A stretch of DNA of 64,000 nucleotides from Adineta steineri (taxonomy: Eukaryota; Rotifera; Eurotatoria; Adinetida; Adinetidae), in contig CAJNOI010000099.1 of NCBI GenBank assembly GCA_905250115.1, positions 44,461 to 108,460 on the forward strand, in the 5' to 3' direction. The translations under genes were made by a program, and so were the position numbers. Of the stretch, positions 38,307 through 51,398 are shown piece after piece. The notes under the pieces were generated by a model, which saw only the letters and a list, made by a program, of their open reading frames with translations, made no database searches and was not told where the DNA came from. Each line of letters opens with the position of its first letter. Position 1 is the first letter of the stretch.

Positions 38307-39455
38307 TTATCTGACGGCACGTCGATGTGTTGTAGTACGCCCAGGTCGTCGACAGGATATTTTATTTGCAGGTAAAAATCGATTTGTACATCTTGTTGAT
38401 AAATCTGATAGCCATGCACCTATTGTCCAAATTCGTTTTGCTTCTTCTTCCGTAAAAGTATTTGAAAGTAATTTAGCGAGAATAACATTATTTGTTTGTA
38501 AACAGGGTGTTGTTGTTTTAGCACTTGAATTTAAATCATAACCTGTTTGTTGTTCAATAAGAATTCTTACACCAAAAAATCGACTATCCATACATGAATA
38601 ATCAAATGTTCGTGTTTGTTTTATTTGAAAAAAATCAAAATATGGTACTAAATGTCGATTAAAATGGTAAATAAATTGTCCATTACATGATATTGTTTCA
38701 AACACACAATTTTCAAGATCTTTTATATGAAGAAAATCACAATAACCATCATTGATATGTAATTCTTCTTCATCTAATGCTTTACCAATTGATGTACGTA
38801 TATCATATATATCATCAAATGTTTTAGGAAAATTTGAAGTATATTTTGATTTAACAACATCAATATGTGTAAATTTTGTTGAATATCTTAATAGACGTTT
38901 AACAGAAAAATATCTTGGATCATTTAATTCACGTTTTAATTCAAGTATTAAACGTTTTTTTTCATAACATAAATATAAACGATATGTTAATTGTTGATTA
39001 TGTGTTTCACGAAAACCTGTACAAGTTAATTCATGTTCAAACTGATCAATATCATTAATACCTTTATTTTTATTAAATGTAATTAAAAAATGTTTATCAT
39101 CACGAGCACGTCGTTCTTCGTTACGTAATGAATCAACACTTAAATTTTGACAATATAAACTATCAGGATATTGATTTTGTTGACGACGATTTTGATATGT
39201 ATAAACTGTTCCAAGACGAATTTCAATGGGTAACGAATCAATTTGTTCGGTTTGACGAAATTCATTTGATTTTCGAAGAAAATCTTCGAGAAATAATTTT
39301 TCTAAATAACTTATCTCAAGATTTTCATTATCATCATCATCCATCATAACCATAGGTACACAATTCATTTGATTCATATGTTCAGGATTGACCATTCCAC
39401 AATATGGTACAAGTTGTACTTGTGTTTGAGCATGATTAGCTTTTTCTATTAACAT
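38307..39455 (-). CDS. Unrecognised single-exon protein, 382 aa
   Basis: One uninterrupted minus-strand frame from an ATG at 39455 to a stop at 38307, with strong protein-like composition. I do not recognise the family. An N-terminal segment with Met/Asn residues and an acidic DDDDNEN patch (about residues 39-45) is followed by what looks like a mixed alpha/beta domain of about 270 residues. Notable strings are EIRLGTVYTYQNRR, KHFLITFNKNKG, LTYRLYLCYEKKRLILELKR and NGQFIYHFNRHLVPYFDFF. The tail is basic (RRPGRTTTHRRAVR). There is no signal peptide or TM segment, so it is probably cytosolic or nuclear. It stands out as intronless among intron-rich neighbours, as a retrocopy or a young gene would. 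It is head-to-head with the FBF1-like gene at a distance of 2 kb. Confidence 0.75.
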   Translation of the reverse strand: MLIEKANHAQTQVQLVPYCGMVNPEHMNQMNCVPMVMMDDDDNENLEISYLEKLFLEDFLRKSNEFRQTEQIDSLPIEIRLGTVYTYQNRRQQNQYPDSLYCQNLSVDSLRNEERRARDDKHFLITFNKNKGINDIDQFEHELTCTGFRETHNQQLTYRLYLCYEKKRLILELKRELNDPRYFSVKRLLRYSTKFTHIDVVKSKYTSNFPKTFDDIYDIRTSIGKALDEEELHINDGYCDFLHIKDLENCVFETISCNGQFIYHFNRHLVPYFDFFQIKQTRTFDYSCMDSRFFGVRILIEQQTGYDLNSSAKTTTPCLQTNNVILAKLLSNTFTEEEAKRIWTIGAWLSDLSTRCTNRFLPANKISCRRPGRTTTHRRAVR

Positions 39456-41507
39456 AATTGTAGTTTTTCTTGTATGTTGAGATTGTTATAACAAAATAAT
39501 GGAAAAATGTTTCCTTTTATATTTGAAAAAAGAACACAGAGGGGAAGTCAGCTGTATGTACTTAACACTAACGCGTGGTTCTGTTATCAACGAGTCTAAT
39601 AACCTATGCAGGGGTAGAATTGAAAAAGTCGAATAAATGAAAAATCGAGTACCTTCAATCACGCGCCTATCATCGATGAAAGTCAGACAAATAATCATAT
39701 GTCTTTCACGCATTGAAGCAGACATAGAATAAAATCTAGATAAATATGAAAAAATATGATATACAAAATGACTAATCAGGTCTCAAGTCAGGATTAAATA
39801 ACAATGAACTTCCGTGCATGATTTATGTTGAGTTGATTCATATCAAACAAGCTGTTGTTAAATATAAACCACTTAGTTAACGCGGAAAGTGTTTTTTTTT
39901 CATGATATTTTTTTTTATTATCTTAGTGACCTTGTTTTTTGTACTTTTTACCGGCACAGAGCTTAGAGGTCAAATGATGTAATTTATGATCGACAATCTT
40001 CAGACTAAATAGTCGTTGACATGAATGGTTATTTAAAATTGTGTAAATGAAATATATGTCTTTGAATAATTCAAACAAATAAGTATTAGTGAATCTATAG
40101 TTATTCTTAAAAATAACTAGTATAATAACATGACATTCAGATTTGCCTACAATGTAATAGACTAAATTGTAGCGTGACATAATTAATTTAAAAAATGAGC
40201 GAATCATTAAAATGTATATTTTTTCTTGTATCATAATTCATAAACTAAAGGTCATGCTCTACAAAGTCATTCTACTAAATTGTATATGCGAATTCTGCTT
40301 GTCCTTTGATCCAGTGTTTTTAATGAAGTACGATATGCAATATTTTATTATGCTTTTTGAACATGTGCACCAAATTCGTCATTTCGTGTCACGATAATCT
40401 AAAGAATGACAAGTCACAAAATAGAGATGAAAATATCGAGATCGCATTTATATTATGCCTTTTTAAGTTTTCAATGTATAGTTTAGTTTATTTGGAAGAA
40501 GCCTTGAAAAAACACGATTATTTTGTAGACTTTATTTTTCTAGTACTTCAATATAAATACAAGAAGAAGAGTTAAATACCAATCTTTTTACAGTAGATAG
40601 TGACTCAGAAAGGTAGACATATGTTCAGGTAATATTATTGTGTAAAGATAAAATCGTAATTATTTTATTTTGATCCATTCCTTTTAAATTAACGGAAACT
40701 ACTTAGAGTGACTAGTTCTCTCTCTTGATCCAGTTCTTACAACAAGAAAAACATTTAATAAGCTGACTCATTCTCATATTAAAAGCGTACTAAAGTTGTA
40801 AAAAGAATAATGAAAAAGTACTGAGTTAAGCCAACTGATAAGATAATACACATACGTAAATATATGTATAGATGATCTTCATAGTCGTGATGAGGTTTCT
40901 CGTTTCTGATGAGAATATTCTATATAATAGTAAAAGATTAACTGGTATAGTAGTAGTAGATAAGATATATCTTAACAAGAAAAAGAATCCGAGTAAATGA
41001 AGAATAACGTTCTTGATGTTGAACAAGATCTTGTATAATCAACAAAGAGCTAAAAGAATTCAGTATATACATATCAATGTGTCCTAAATACATATTCTAA
41101 TTTAATAAATGAATTAGTGTTCATCATCAATTACAAGTAAATGAAAATAAGAATCGTTTATTGAGATTTTTGAGTGCCGAGAACGACAATGTATGAGTAA
41201 AATGAAGATGAATCGGTAGATGTTTATCGTTTAGATTATTATTCCATACTCTCCTATTTCGTGTATTGAGAAACGTGCCCAATAAAATTATAGTAATATT
41301 AATTCCTTCACAATTTTCGTTGATATTCAACATTCTGTCAAATTATTCCGATATAACATACTGCCATCTATTGCCATATTATGATATATAATCTGTTTCT
41401 ATTAAGGTTTTCTCCATAGAAACAGGTAAGTATGATGAAGAAAAAAAAATCTCTTCAAACATTTTTCTGTATTCTCTTTCCATGAATAATCCTTGAATCT
41501 AATCAAT
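39456..41507. other. 2-kb region between divergent genes, no gene seen
   Basis: 5' flanks of the minus-strand unknown gene and the plus-strand FBF1-like gene. Several short frames on both strands lack domain features or splice-consistent extension. No bounded repeat was found by eye. Confidence 0.5.
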
Positions 41508-44500
41508 ATGAGTAAGAACATTAATTTTTCGATTATTAAAGATAAATTAGATAAAAATTTTTTTTAATTAATGCAATCTTAGGTAGACATATATTAGATG
41601 ATCTTCTTCAAGATTTAAACATTGACAATGACAGTGAGTTAATCAAAAGCCAAAAGAAGGTATAGTTTTGTTTTTTGTTTATGCAGATAAAAGCTCAACA
41701 CATGCAAAAAATCAATGGTCTAGTGCTAATGCTAATGATGATGATGATTGGCTTCTTACTCCAAGAGTAAATTATTTATAATAAGAAAAAATTTGAAGTT
41801 TTTGATATGTATATGGACATTTTAGGATACAAAAAAATCAACGACAAATACTCTTACAAAACGACAAGATGATGATGATTTTGATGCAGATGATAAATGG
41901 AATCGAACTGGTGATTCAAATATTTCCTATACACCAAATTTTGGTGGTACCATGACTAATACATTTACTGGTAAGTTTCGTTCTAATAAAAGATTGAATT
42001 TAACAATATATATTAATACAAAAATCTGAAATTCTCGTTCATGATTGAAAAAACGAATCCTATGAAATTTTTGATATTAGTCCTGATCGAGTTTTGATTC
42101 TTATAACATAATTTTATTCAGATATTATTTCTAATAATTAATACAAAGATGTAAGTATAATTCAGGTTTCATTCTTAACTTGAACGATGAATTGCATATT
42201 TCGATGATTATTACATAAGTATAACTAGTAAGAATCTGTAAATTTAGTAATACTTTTAGTATATTACTTCAGTAGAATATTGTTCGTTATATCATTGAAA
42301 GTATTATTTATCATGTCATGCATCTTTTTCATCGATATTTTAATCTATATACTTTACTTTCATGATCTTTTATTGTAAACATATATCTCAAGGTCAAGAT
42401 ACTATACAACGTATTGTAAGTCAACCTCGACCAGCAACATCAAGTGGCTCTCGAACATTTGATGATTTATTTGGAAGTAAATCATGTTCATTTCATATTT
42501 TTCTATTTACTATATTATTAATCTAGATTCACCACCGAAAAATACTACTCTTGGAGATACAGATAGAAATAAAAAATCAGTCAGGTAAGATAATAAATTC
42601 TTCATTAAAGAAAAAATCTTTTTTCTAAAATAATAGATTTGATGAGTTTGATCTTGCACGCCCATCAACTGCTCCATCACCAGCAGATACATTACAAAAT
42701 CGAGCTAATACAGGAGCATTATCATCAATGCGTACCGGTCTTGATCCAAAAAGATCTACTGATTTATTTCCTCCAACTAAAAAAACGACTAATGAATCAA
42801 ATAATCCAAACGATTGGCTTGGTCTTAAAGATGAATCAAGCGAAGAAGATGATCTTCCACAACGACGAAAAGAAAAAATCGAACCTGCTATTACTACTCT
42901 TGCTAAAAAAACACCTCTCGCACCTGTTCATGAAGTTTCTGCAACAGTATCAGAACTACCAAAAAAATCTGTACTAGATGATTTAATCGAAGAAGATCGA
43001 CGAGCATTATCAGAAAAAACGCCTATAACAGCAACTGCTACAGTTAATAAAACATCTCAAGATTCTTGGTTTAGTGATCATACAAATTCCAATAAACGTC
43101 CAAGTGCAGGCGCAATACCAAAAGCTTCATTACATATAGACAATCAACAAATAAAACCATCTACTAAACCTCTATTTGATACTAAAACAGATTCAGGTAT
43201 ATTTGTTATAATTTTTATTAGAAAATTAATTTCTTATATAATTAATATAGCGTTCAAAGATGTATCAGAAAGTTTGATGTTTAATACAAATTCGCAAGCT
43301 TTACCAACAACGAGAAATAACTCTTCGACAGTAAATGTAAGTAAAATACTTTTTTTGTCTATATTCATATCGAATTCTTCTTATAGCTTGATATGAAAAA
43401 ACTTGAATTTGAAAATAACGAACTTAGAATGACATTGGATCATATGAAACGACAACATGAAATTGAAACTACAATGCTTGAAGATAGTCATAAACATCGA
43501 CTTGAATATATCGAAAAAACATGTGAAAGAAGAGAATCTAGGTAAGTTTTTGATTTTTTCTATTTCAATTTAATAAATAAAAATTATTTATTTAGATTAA
43601 AAGAAGAAAATGAACATTTACTTCGTCAATTAAATGATCGTACTCAACAATATGAAAATGACAAAGCTGCTTTAATAATGGATCATCAACGACGTCTAGA
43701 TGATTTACAACGAGATCGAACAACAGAACTTGAAAATCTACGAACATTACAACGGTTTATAGTTTTTCTTTTGAACAATCAATTGAATTCAATTCTTTTT
43801 TTTTCTCTTTAGACAAACTCTTGATCATCTACGACGAGAACATGAACAAACAATTCAACGTTTAAAACAACTTAAACAAGAAGAAGTATCAACAGCACTC
43901 GATGTTACAACACATACAAGGTCTATACCAAAAAAATATCTCAATATCATATTAATTGATAAAAAAATTTCTTTAGAGCGTTTGAATCTGTTGTTGATCA
44001 TATGGAACAAAACGCAAAAAATATTGATCAATTAAGACTTAAAATCGAAGCAAAACATAGTTCTGCAATGACAGATAAAGAAATTGAATCACGAGCTAAA
44101 GAACAACAACTTAAAGGTATAATAAAAAAAAGTAGTTCAGCATTAAGAATACAACTAAAGCAATAGGGTTATTCATGACATAATATCGCGTCGAATTATT
44201 AATGTACAATAGTAGGGAAATAGCGGTCAAGTTAAGTGTACTCTCTAATAGATACTCTGGACTGTGTTGAGTCGACTGGTGATACCCGAGAGAAAAAACA
44301 CACAGTTACAAGCTTTAATTCTTCGAAAAGCTTGAAACTCGTAAACTTCAAATCTGGAGCTCACTTAACTTGACCGGAAATAGTTAAGTGAAGATGAATT
44401 TTGTATTGAAAAAATCGATAAATCAAAGAATCGAAATCTATAAATTTATCATATCTACTCGACTATTTTCTCTTGTTTAGCTTATGAAGAACGCTTACAT

Positions 44501-46320
44501 CATCAATCAACTGATTTTGAACGTGAACGTAAAAACTTACAAGAACTTATATCACGATTAGAAGTTCATCTTTCTGATCAAACCAAACTTGTTGAAGAAG
44601 TATGAATGAAACTATTCTATATTCTTTTGAAATATATATGAATATCATTTAAGGAACGATGGAAAGCATTACAAGCTCAAAAACGTATGGAAGCAATGCA
44701 AGATGCATTAAATGGTGAACAACGTTTATTTACAGAAAAAATCTCACGTGATCGTTCGGAAATTCAACGTAGTAAAGATCAATTACTTGATGATCAAAAA
44801 CTAGCATTAGCTAGTATATATGAAAGTCGTTCACAATTAGCGGAAGAACGAGCAAAAATTGAAGCATTCCAAAAATCTTTTCAAGAACAAAAACATCGAG
44901 ATATGCTACAAAATGCTACCGTATAAAAACAAAAATTATTGATTGTGTTGGAATTTTTATTTTTATTTTTAAGATTGATGCAGACACTCGTGCACAACAA
45001 AAATTAGTTAATGAACAACTAGTACGTCTTGAAAAACGTGAACAAGAATTAATTAAACGCGAAGAAGCATTAATATTAGAACGACGTTCATTAGCGGAAT
45101 TAAAACAACGTATTGATAATGAACAATCATCATTAAAAAATGATCAAGATGATATAAAACAAAAACAACTTGATATTGAACATGCAAATGAAATGATTAA
45201 AAAAGAAAAAGAACGTTTATCACAACTTTATTTCGAATTACATGCATTAGATGGAAAAAATACTGGTAGACTTCAACAATTACAAAAATCTATTAGTAAT
45301 CTACGACAAAAAGAAGAACTGATGAATGAAGTAAATCATTGATTTAACGATATTTAATTTAGGGGATAAAATGATTCTTCAAATTGTGAAGGATCTATCA
45401 ATCCGACTAAATTGAACAGGATAACCAAAATTCTCTTATATAAATCGAAGTACACTGTTTCACCCTGAACTAAAATGCAATAGGAAAAGACAGATTTCTA
45501 TATTTATAGTTATTCGGATATAACTACACATGTTTTTTATCATTTATTTAATAATTAAATGAATATAATCAAACAAATTATAGAAAAAAGTAGAACCCAT
45601 CATAGAATCTTCTTTTGCATTACATAATTTAAACATTGTTATTCCTTTTGGTTAGATAAACTAGTAGATAACGAAGTAAAAGAGTACGCTTTATAAAATG
45701 GCGCCACATGTAACTACAGAAATCTACCTATTTTAATGTCAATGTGTTATTATAAAATACCAATATACAGCCTAACTAAATGAACTTGAGATCAATTCTC
45801 GATCATTAACGCTAGTCGATGATAAAGTATATAAAATCTTCTAAACTATATTTTTAGCAATATACTCGTATGTCTGATGACCGACAAAATCGAAATCAAC
45901 TTCGTTCAAGTGTTACACTTAAACAACCATCTTCCATGATTGATTCAGGTTTTTCAAGTAACAAAAAAATATTCATTTAAAGTTTCCCTTCTCATTAATA
46001 AACTTATATTTATAGCCTTACAGTTAGCTTCTCATACACCAATTTTACCAATCAATTCTACGCAACAATCCGTTGAAGAAAGTACAATTTTACGAGCATT
46101 ACGTATGAATGCTCTTCAAGTAAATATTTTATATTTAATAAACTAATTATCATATGAAAATAAATGCTTGTCTGTTTAGGATCAATTATATATTCAAGAT
46201 GAAATGTCATTTCTTAATAGTTTACGTACTGGTAATCATTTATCAACACGTAATAATAATTCAAATAGTTCTAATCTTCATCGTCATTCCGAATTAAATT
46301 TACTTAGGACAAATCATTAA
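41508..46320 (+). CDS. FBF1: FBF1-like centriolar coiled-coil protein, 18 exons
   Basis: Eighteen exons join in frame to about 902 residues: 41508-41511, 41583-41633, 41687-41766, 41826-41970, 42393-42476, 42527-42584, 42637-43196, 43251-43336, 43387-43541, 43596-43754, 43813-43920, 43977-44116, 44481-44599, 44654-44920, 44974-45330, 45858-45948, 46016-46119, 46180-46320. The first 355 residues are disordered and Asp/Ser/Thr-rich with short motifs (HILDDLLQDL, DDDWLLTPR, TFDDLFG, NDWLGLKDESSEEDD). DWLGLKD and the DDLL/DDLF modules are as in Fas-binding factor 1. Residues about 357-790 are a long coiled coil. FBF1 sits on the transition fibres of the mother centriole and gates entry into cilia. 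The first coding exon is only ATGA by this model; another 5' exon cannot be excluded. Intron 12 holds a MITE. Confidence 0.7.
44224..44376. mobile_element. 153-bp MITE in FBF1-like intron 12
   Basis: Perfect 15-bp inverted ends (CGGTCAAGTTAAGTG at 44224-44238; its reverse complement at 44362-44376). The flanks are a perfect 7-bp duplication, GAAATAG (44217-44223 and 44377-44383). No coding capacity. The perfect ends and flanks point to a recent insertion. Confidence 0.85.
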
Positions 46321-48123
46321 TTTTAAAGATGATATCTTTTCTTATGTATTTATAGATGTTTGTAAAAGAAAGAAAAATCAACCAATGATTGAACTTATTA
46401 TTGAAAACTTTTTATTGTATTTTTATTTTCAAATTATCTGCTTTTCTTTTTTTTTTATAAGAATGTTTGATAAAGTCCAGTATTCGAGGGTAGACAGTGT
46501 AATAATAAGAATAAGAATAGAAACAAATTAAAATAATTGAAAAGACGAAATAAAATGTCTGCTTCATATCAAATGTTATTGCTTTAGGTAATATAATCAA
46601 AAAGAAAGAATTTTGCCGTTTAAATAATGATCATTTGACAAATAGACAACATTATGTTATATTTTGTTTAAAGTGAAGTAAGTAAATTTTAGGTTGTTAT
46701 GTAACAGATTTTTTTATTATTCGTTAGAAAAGAAAAGAATGTTGTACTCTGAGTTGTTTCTCTTGTATCCAAGATAACCCTTGGTATAATTTGTTGACTT
46801 TATGATAGCATGTAGTCTTAGACAATATGATGCATTATTATGCCCGGTGCGTGATTGTTAGAGGAGCAGATAAAATAGCTTTTGTTTATAATTGGCAACC
46901 AACTGTATATCGGTGAGTTTAACTGCACACTTTCGAAAAAAGAACGAAGATGATAAAGGATTTAAATTATTGAATTGAAGTGTCGTATGTATAATCTTTC
47001 TATCACATCGTTTTACTTTAAATTACTACTAAATAAAACAATATTAATATTTATTCTATGTCGTTTTGTTTGAGAACCATTTCGGTCAATTTATTCTACA
47101 GTCTTTCGTATTTTACTTATTGTAATCTGTTAGAAATTTCGATTACAATTCAGAAAAAAGTCATATATTGCAATGAACAATGTTTCATCCTTTACATACT
47201 AAAGGATATCAACATTTAAGTACAAGTGTACATAATAACAAACATATGAAGGAATATACCGACTGTAATTCTTATTCAGATAAATATATTACTAACAAAA
47301 TTAAAAAGGAAACATGATTTCCCTTTCCTTGATGACATAATTACTATTCATTTAGTCTTAATATATATTTCATATAAAATACAATTCTTATATCTGTAAG
47401 TAAAGTTTTGAGTTTCATTCTACGCAGCACTCGCGCTAGCGGGAGGAGGGATGGGGTAGGGTGTATACCTCCCCCTCCCCCCAATAATTGAAAATTTTTG
47501 TTTTTTTTCAACGACGGGAGCTGATTTGGAACAAATTTTGTATTTTTTTTAGCAAATTTTGCTCTAAATACCCTTTTACATCCCTAAAATTTTTTACACT
47601 CTTTCAGAAACCGCTCCCCCCCCCCAATCTTAGACCCTTCGCGCGGGCACTGGTTATACGAGATAATATTGACGTTAAACTAACATAACCATATGTAACT
47701 TATTACAATTATTCGGATTACTTCTGTCATTAAACTATTTATATATACTTAAATATTGTGCAGGAAAAAAAGCCGCATCTAAAATTGGACAGTCATATTA
47801 TTTGCGCACAATAAGGTAGCACGTGTCACTTGTTTCATGTTTCTTATTATTTATCATGATGAAAGAAGAGAAAGAAATCTGACGAACACGAGTGACGATA
47901 AAGATAAAAAAAACTAATAGAATCGAGGAAAGAACAAGAAGAAAAGATCAGAACCAATTTATTCGCATACGAATAAACGATATGAATGATTTGTATATTC
48001 AAATATTAACAATTTATGTCAGGTATAATTTGAAAAATTTCAATCATTTTTATAATATTAAATTTCTAATTATAAACAATCAATATCCTATTGTTGTTTT
48101 ATTTTAGGCAATAATAATTATCA
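46321..48123. other. Intergenic region with one MITE
   Basis: 3' flank of the FBF1-like gene and 5' flank of the Patched-related gene. Apart from the GC-rich element at 47425-47652 nothing is recognised. The frame at 47488-47688 lies mainly within that element and is not a gene. Confidence 0.5.
47425..47652. mobile_element. 228-bp GC-rich-ended hAT-like MITE
   Basis: The left end CAGCACTCGCGCTAGCGGG and the inverted right end CAGTGCCCGCGCGAAGGG share the pattern CAG-xx-C-x-CGCGC-x-A-xx-GG. The flanks ATTCTACG (47417-47424) and GTTATACG (47653-47660) match at 6 of 8 positions, as a worn hAT 8-bp target duplication would. C-runs (up to ten C) and G-rich patches are out of keeping with the AT-rich surroundings. 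No coding capacity. Confidence 0.7.
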
Positions 48124-51100
48124 ATGTCTACGGATTTCACCGAAGTTCCTGAGAATCGAACAGTTTCAGGAAAGTAAGTATTTCAATTAGATTAAATTTC
48201 TTTAACAAAGATTTTGTATCCCAGAATTTCTTGAGTTCATATTCTATAATATTTAGTTCTATTTTTACACTAATGAGTTTAATGTTTCTATATATTAGGT
48301 AGCAGTCTCGAATATCACTAATCGGAAACTACCTTAATTTCTGTGTCATATATCGAATAGCCGAGATTTTCTTGATTTAAGTGTAACTAATTAAGTGGAG
48401 CGTGTATAGCAATAAACTGTTATCGTGCTAAAGGCCTATGTTATATTAAAACATATCATAAATATGAATATAAATAATAAACTATTCTTTTTTCTATCTA
48501 TAGGCGAAATTTCTTTGAATATTTATTTATTAAATTCAATACATTTTATGAAAAAATATTTTCATCTGTTGGTGAACAACTTGGTAAAAAACCCTATCAA
48601 TTTATTCTCATATCATTTATATTAACTGGTCTTTGTTCATTGGGTTTTTTACGTTTAAATATGATTAATAATGCTGAAGTTCTATTTATTCCAACGGATT
48701 GTAAAAGTGTATTAGATCGAGAAATAGTCGCTGAAAAATTACCTATGAATTATGATGAATATTATCTTCATCAAGATTATGATTTAGGTATCTTTGGTGA
48801 TGTTATATTTTTAACAAATGATTATGCAAATATTGGACGTTTAAATATACGTAATGAACTTAAACGTATTTATATACTTATACAAAATATTAATGTAACA
48901 TATAATAATCAAACATATTCTTATAAAGATCTTTGTGCTAAACGAGATAATCAATGTGTAACTGAAGGTGATATATTTTTTCGTGAATCATTTTGGCAAC
49001 GTTTAAAAGATAAAGATTTATATAAATATCTTTCAAATGATCTTTATACAGATGATGATGGTGTACCAAATTTATTACCATTTATATTTGGAAAAAATTT
49101 AACACTTAATTTAGAAAAAAAATTTTTATTTACTAAAGTACTTAAATTACGTTTTAATTTACGACGAACATTATTCATTAAAGGTAAACATGTTAATATT
49201 GAAAACATAAGTCGAATGTGGGAACAAGCTTTCCTACAATTTTTTCATCATTTTAAATCAATTATGGTTCAAGCAACGTATGCAGTTTCAACATCTATTG
49301 ATCAAGAACTTGACAGTAATATTAAACTAGGTAAATAGACATAATTCGATCATTAATCTATTTAATTTATTAAACTTTATCTATAGATATGATATTAGTA
49401 GTTGTAACATTTTGTGTTATGATTATTGTTGCTACAATATGTTTATCAGTTCGTGGTCCATTTGCACAATCACCTGCATATTTATCAGGTGTTGGTGTTA
49501 CAGCTACAATGTTAGGATTAGTATCTGGTTTTGGTTTTTGTTCATTGATTGGTATACCTATGTGTTCATTGGTATTTGTAACACCATTTTTAATTATTGG
49601 TGTTGGTACTGATGATATGTTTCTTATTTATTCGGCATATCGTCGAACAAAAACATCTGAAACAACTGCTCAACGATTAGCAGATACATTTCGTATATGT
49701 GGTTCAGGTATAACAATAACAACATTAACGAATGTTATTGCTTTTCTTGCTGGAGCAACAACGAATTTTTATGGAATACGTTTATTTTGTATTTATACAA
49801 GTAAGATTTAGGAAAAAACTATATTTGATTTTCTTTTTCTGTTCTCCTAAGGTGCTTCAATGGCTTTTTGTTATTTATATCAAATAATGTTATTTGGTAG
49901 TGCAGTTGCTTTATATAATGAATGTATAAGTAACAATCGACATACACTTATTTTATGTCTTGTTGATCGTAAACAACCAACAAATAATCAACGACGTCAA
50001 CGTCATCATCGACAGCAATGTTTACCATGGAAAGAAATGTTTGTATATATTACAAAACCATTATTTACAAAATGGGGTCAAATTATTGTATGTTTAATAT
50101 TTATAATTTATACAACTTTTGCTATTTATGGAGCATTACAAATGAAAGATGGAATGAATTTTGGACAATTATTAAGTGATAAATCATATGCAAAAGTTTA
50201 TTTTGATACATTAGATAAAGAATTTGAACTTTATCCATTAGTACAATTTATAATAACAGAACCAATACCATATTGGAGAAGTGATTATTTAAAACAAATA
50301 AGAGATTTAATAAAACGTGCTAAACAATTAGAAGGTAAAACTATTGATTTTTCAAAAGAAATTGTAAATTAAAATTTAGGAATGAATCCGGAATTTGAAA
50401 TCTCATGGTTTTCATTAATTGGTTATGATGGACAAGATTATCCATTTGATAATGGTACACAATTTATAGAAATAGTTCATGGTTTTGTAAATTTATTTCC
50501 AACATTTTCTAATGATCTATTAATTAATAATACTCATCTATTAACTAGTCGTTTTTATTTAAAATTTGGACGTGTTTACTATAATTCACTTGATGGTCAT
50601 TTAGTCAATCAATTACGTTCTCTTGCTGAACAATCAAAATTACCAATTAAAGGTATTCTATGATTATTTAATTTTATTAATACTCCTCTATTTCTCTTTA
50701 TTGTAGTTTATAGCAGTCTTTTTAAATATTATGAACAAATGTATGAAGTTATTCCTAATATAATACAAACATTTCTTATTGCTATTGAAGCAATGTATTT
50801 AGCAACTTTAATTATAATACCTGATCTTAAATCTGTTCTTATTATAATTTCAACAATGGCTATGATATTAGTAAGTCTTGTTGCTAGTTTACATGCTTGG
50901 GGTATTCAAGCATCATCAGTTATGATGATTGAGCTTGTGATGTCAATTGGTTTTTGTTCGGATTTTTGTGTACATATTGTACATGCTTTTTTAACATCGA
51001 CTGGTACAAGAAAAGAACGTGCACAACAAGCATTAATTAATATGGGAATGCCAATATTATGCGCAAGTTTATCATCAATAATTGGTATTTTATTTTTAGG

Positions 51101-51398
51101 TTTTGCAAATTCATATTTATTTCGAACATTTTTTGTAACAATTGTTTCTATTATGATATTTGGAGCTATACATGCACTTTGTTTTCTACCAATTATTCTT
51201 TCATTAATTGGTTCTCATTGGTCGTCACATATGAATAATAAAATACAACCAAATAATACTCTTCAAATGACAGCAACTATAAATAATGATTCTCAAGCGA
51301 ATGGATATATAACAAAAAGAGAAAAATTACAAACAAAATCAAATACAATTGAAGAAGAAGAAAATGATGAATTTATGCCAACAACAAGAGATACTTAA
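48124..51398 (+). CDS. Patched-related (PTCHD-type) RND-superfamily membrane protein
   Basis: Exons 48124-48173, 48504-49330, 49387-49800, 49852-50334, 50380-50652 and 50707-51398 give about 912 residues. TM1 (FILISFILTGLCSLGFL, about 45-65) is followed by a large extracellular loop with N-glycosylation sites, then a sterol-sensing-like bundle of five TMs in exons 3-4. Its TM4 carries GVGTDDMFLIYSAY, the paired Asp motif of Patched/NPC1/RND transporters. TM7, a second large loop and a second bundle with GFCSDFCVHIVHAF follow. This is the duplicated layout of Patched, at the shorter length of PTCHD/PTR proteins. Such proteins move lipids or sterols using an ion gradient; the substrate is unknown. 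The donor at 50335 was chosen because the alternative at 50364 breaks the frame. An ATTTTAG acceptor (48101-48107) precedes the ATG. Confidence 0.85.

Noticed and set aside
50364-50379. 16-nt intron in the Patched-related gene (GTAAAT...TTTAG)
   Set aside because: Using it puts the next exon out of frame at once. The donor at 50335 gives a 45-nt intron and keeps the frame.
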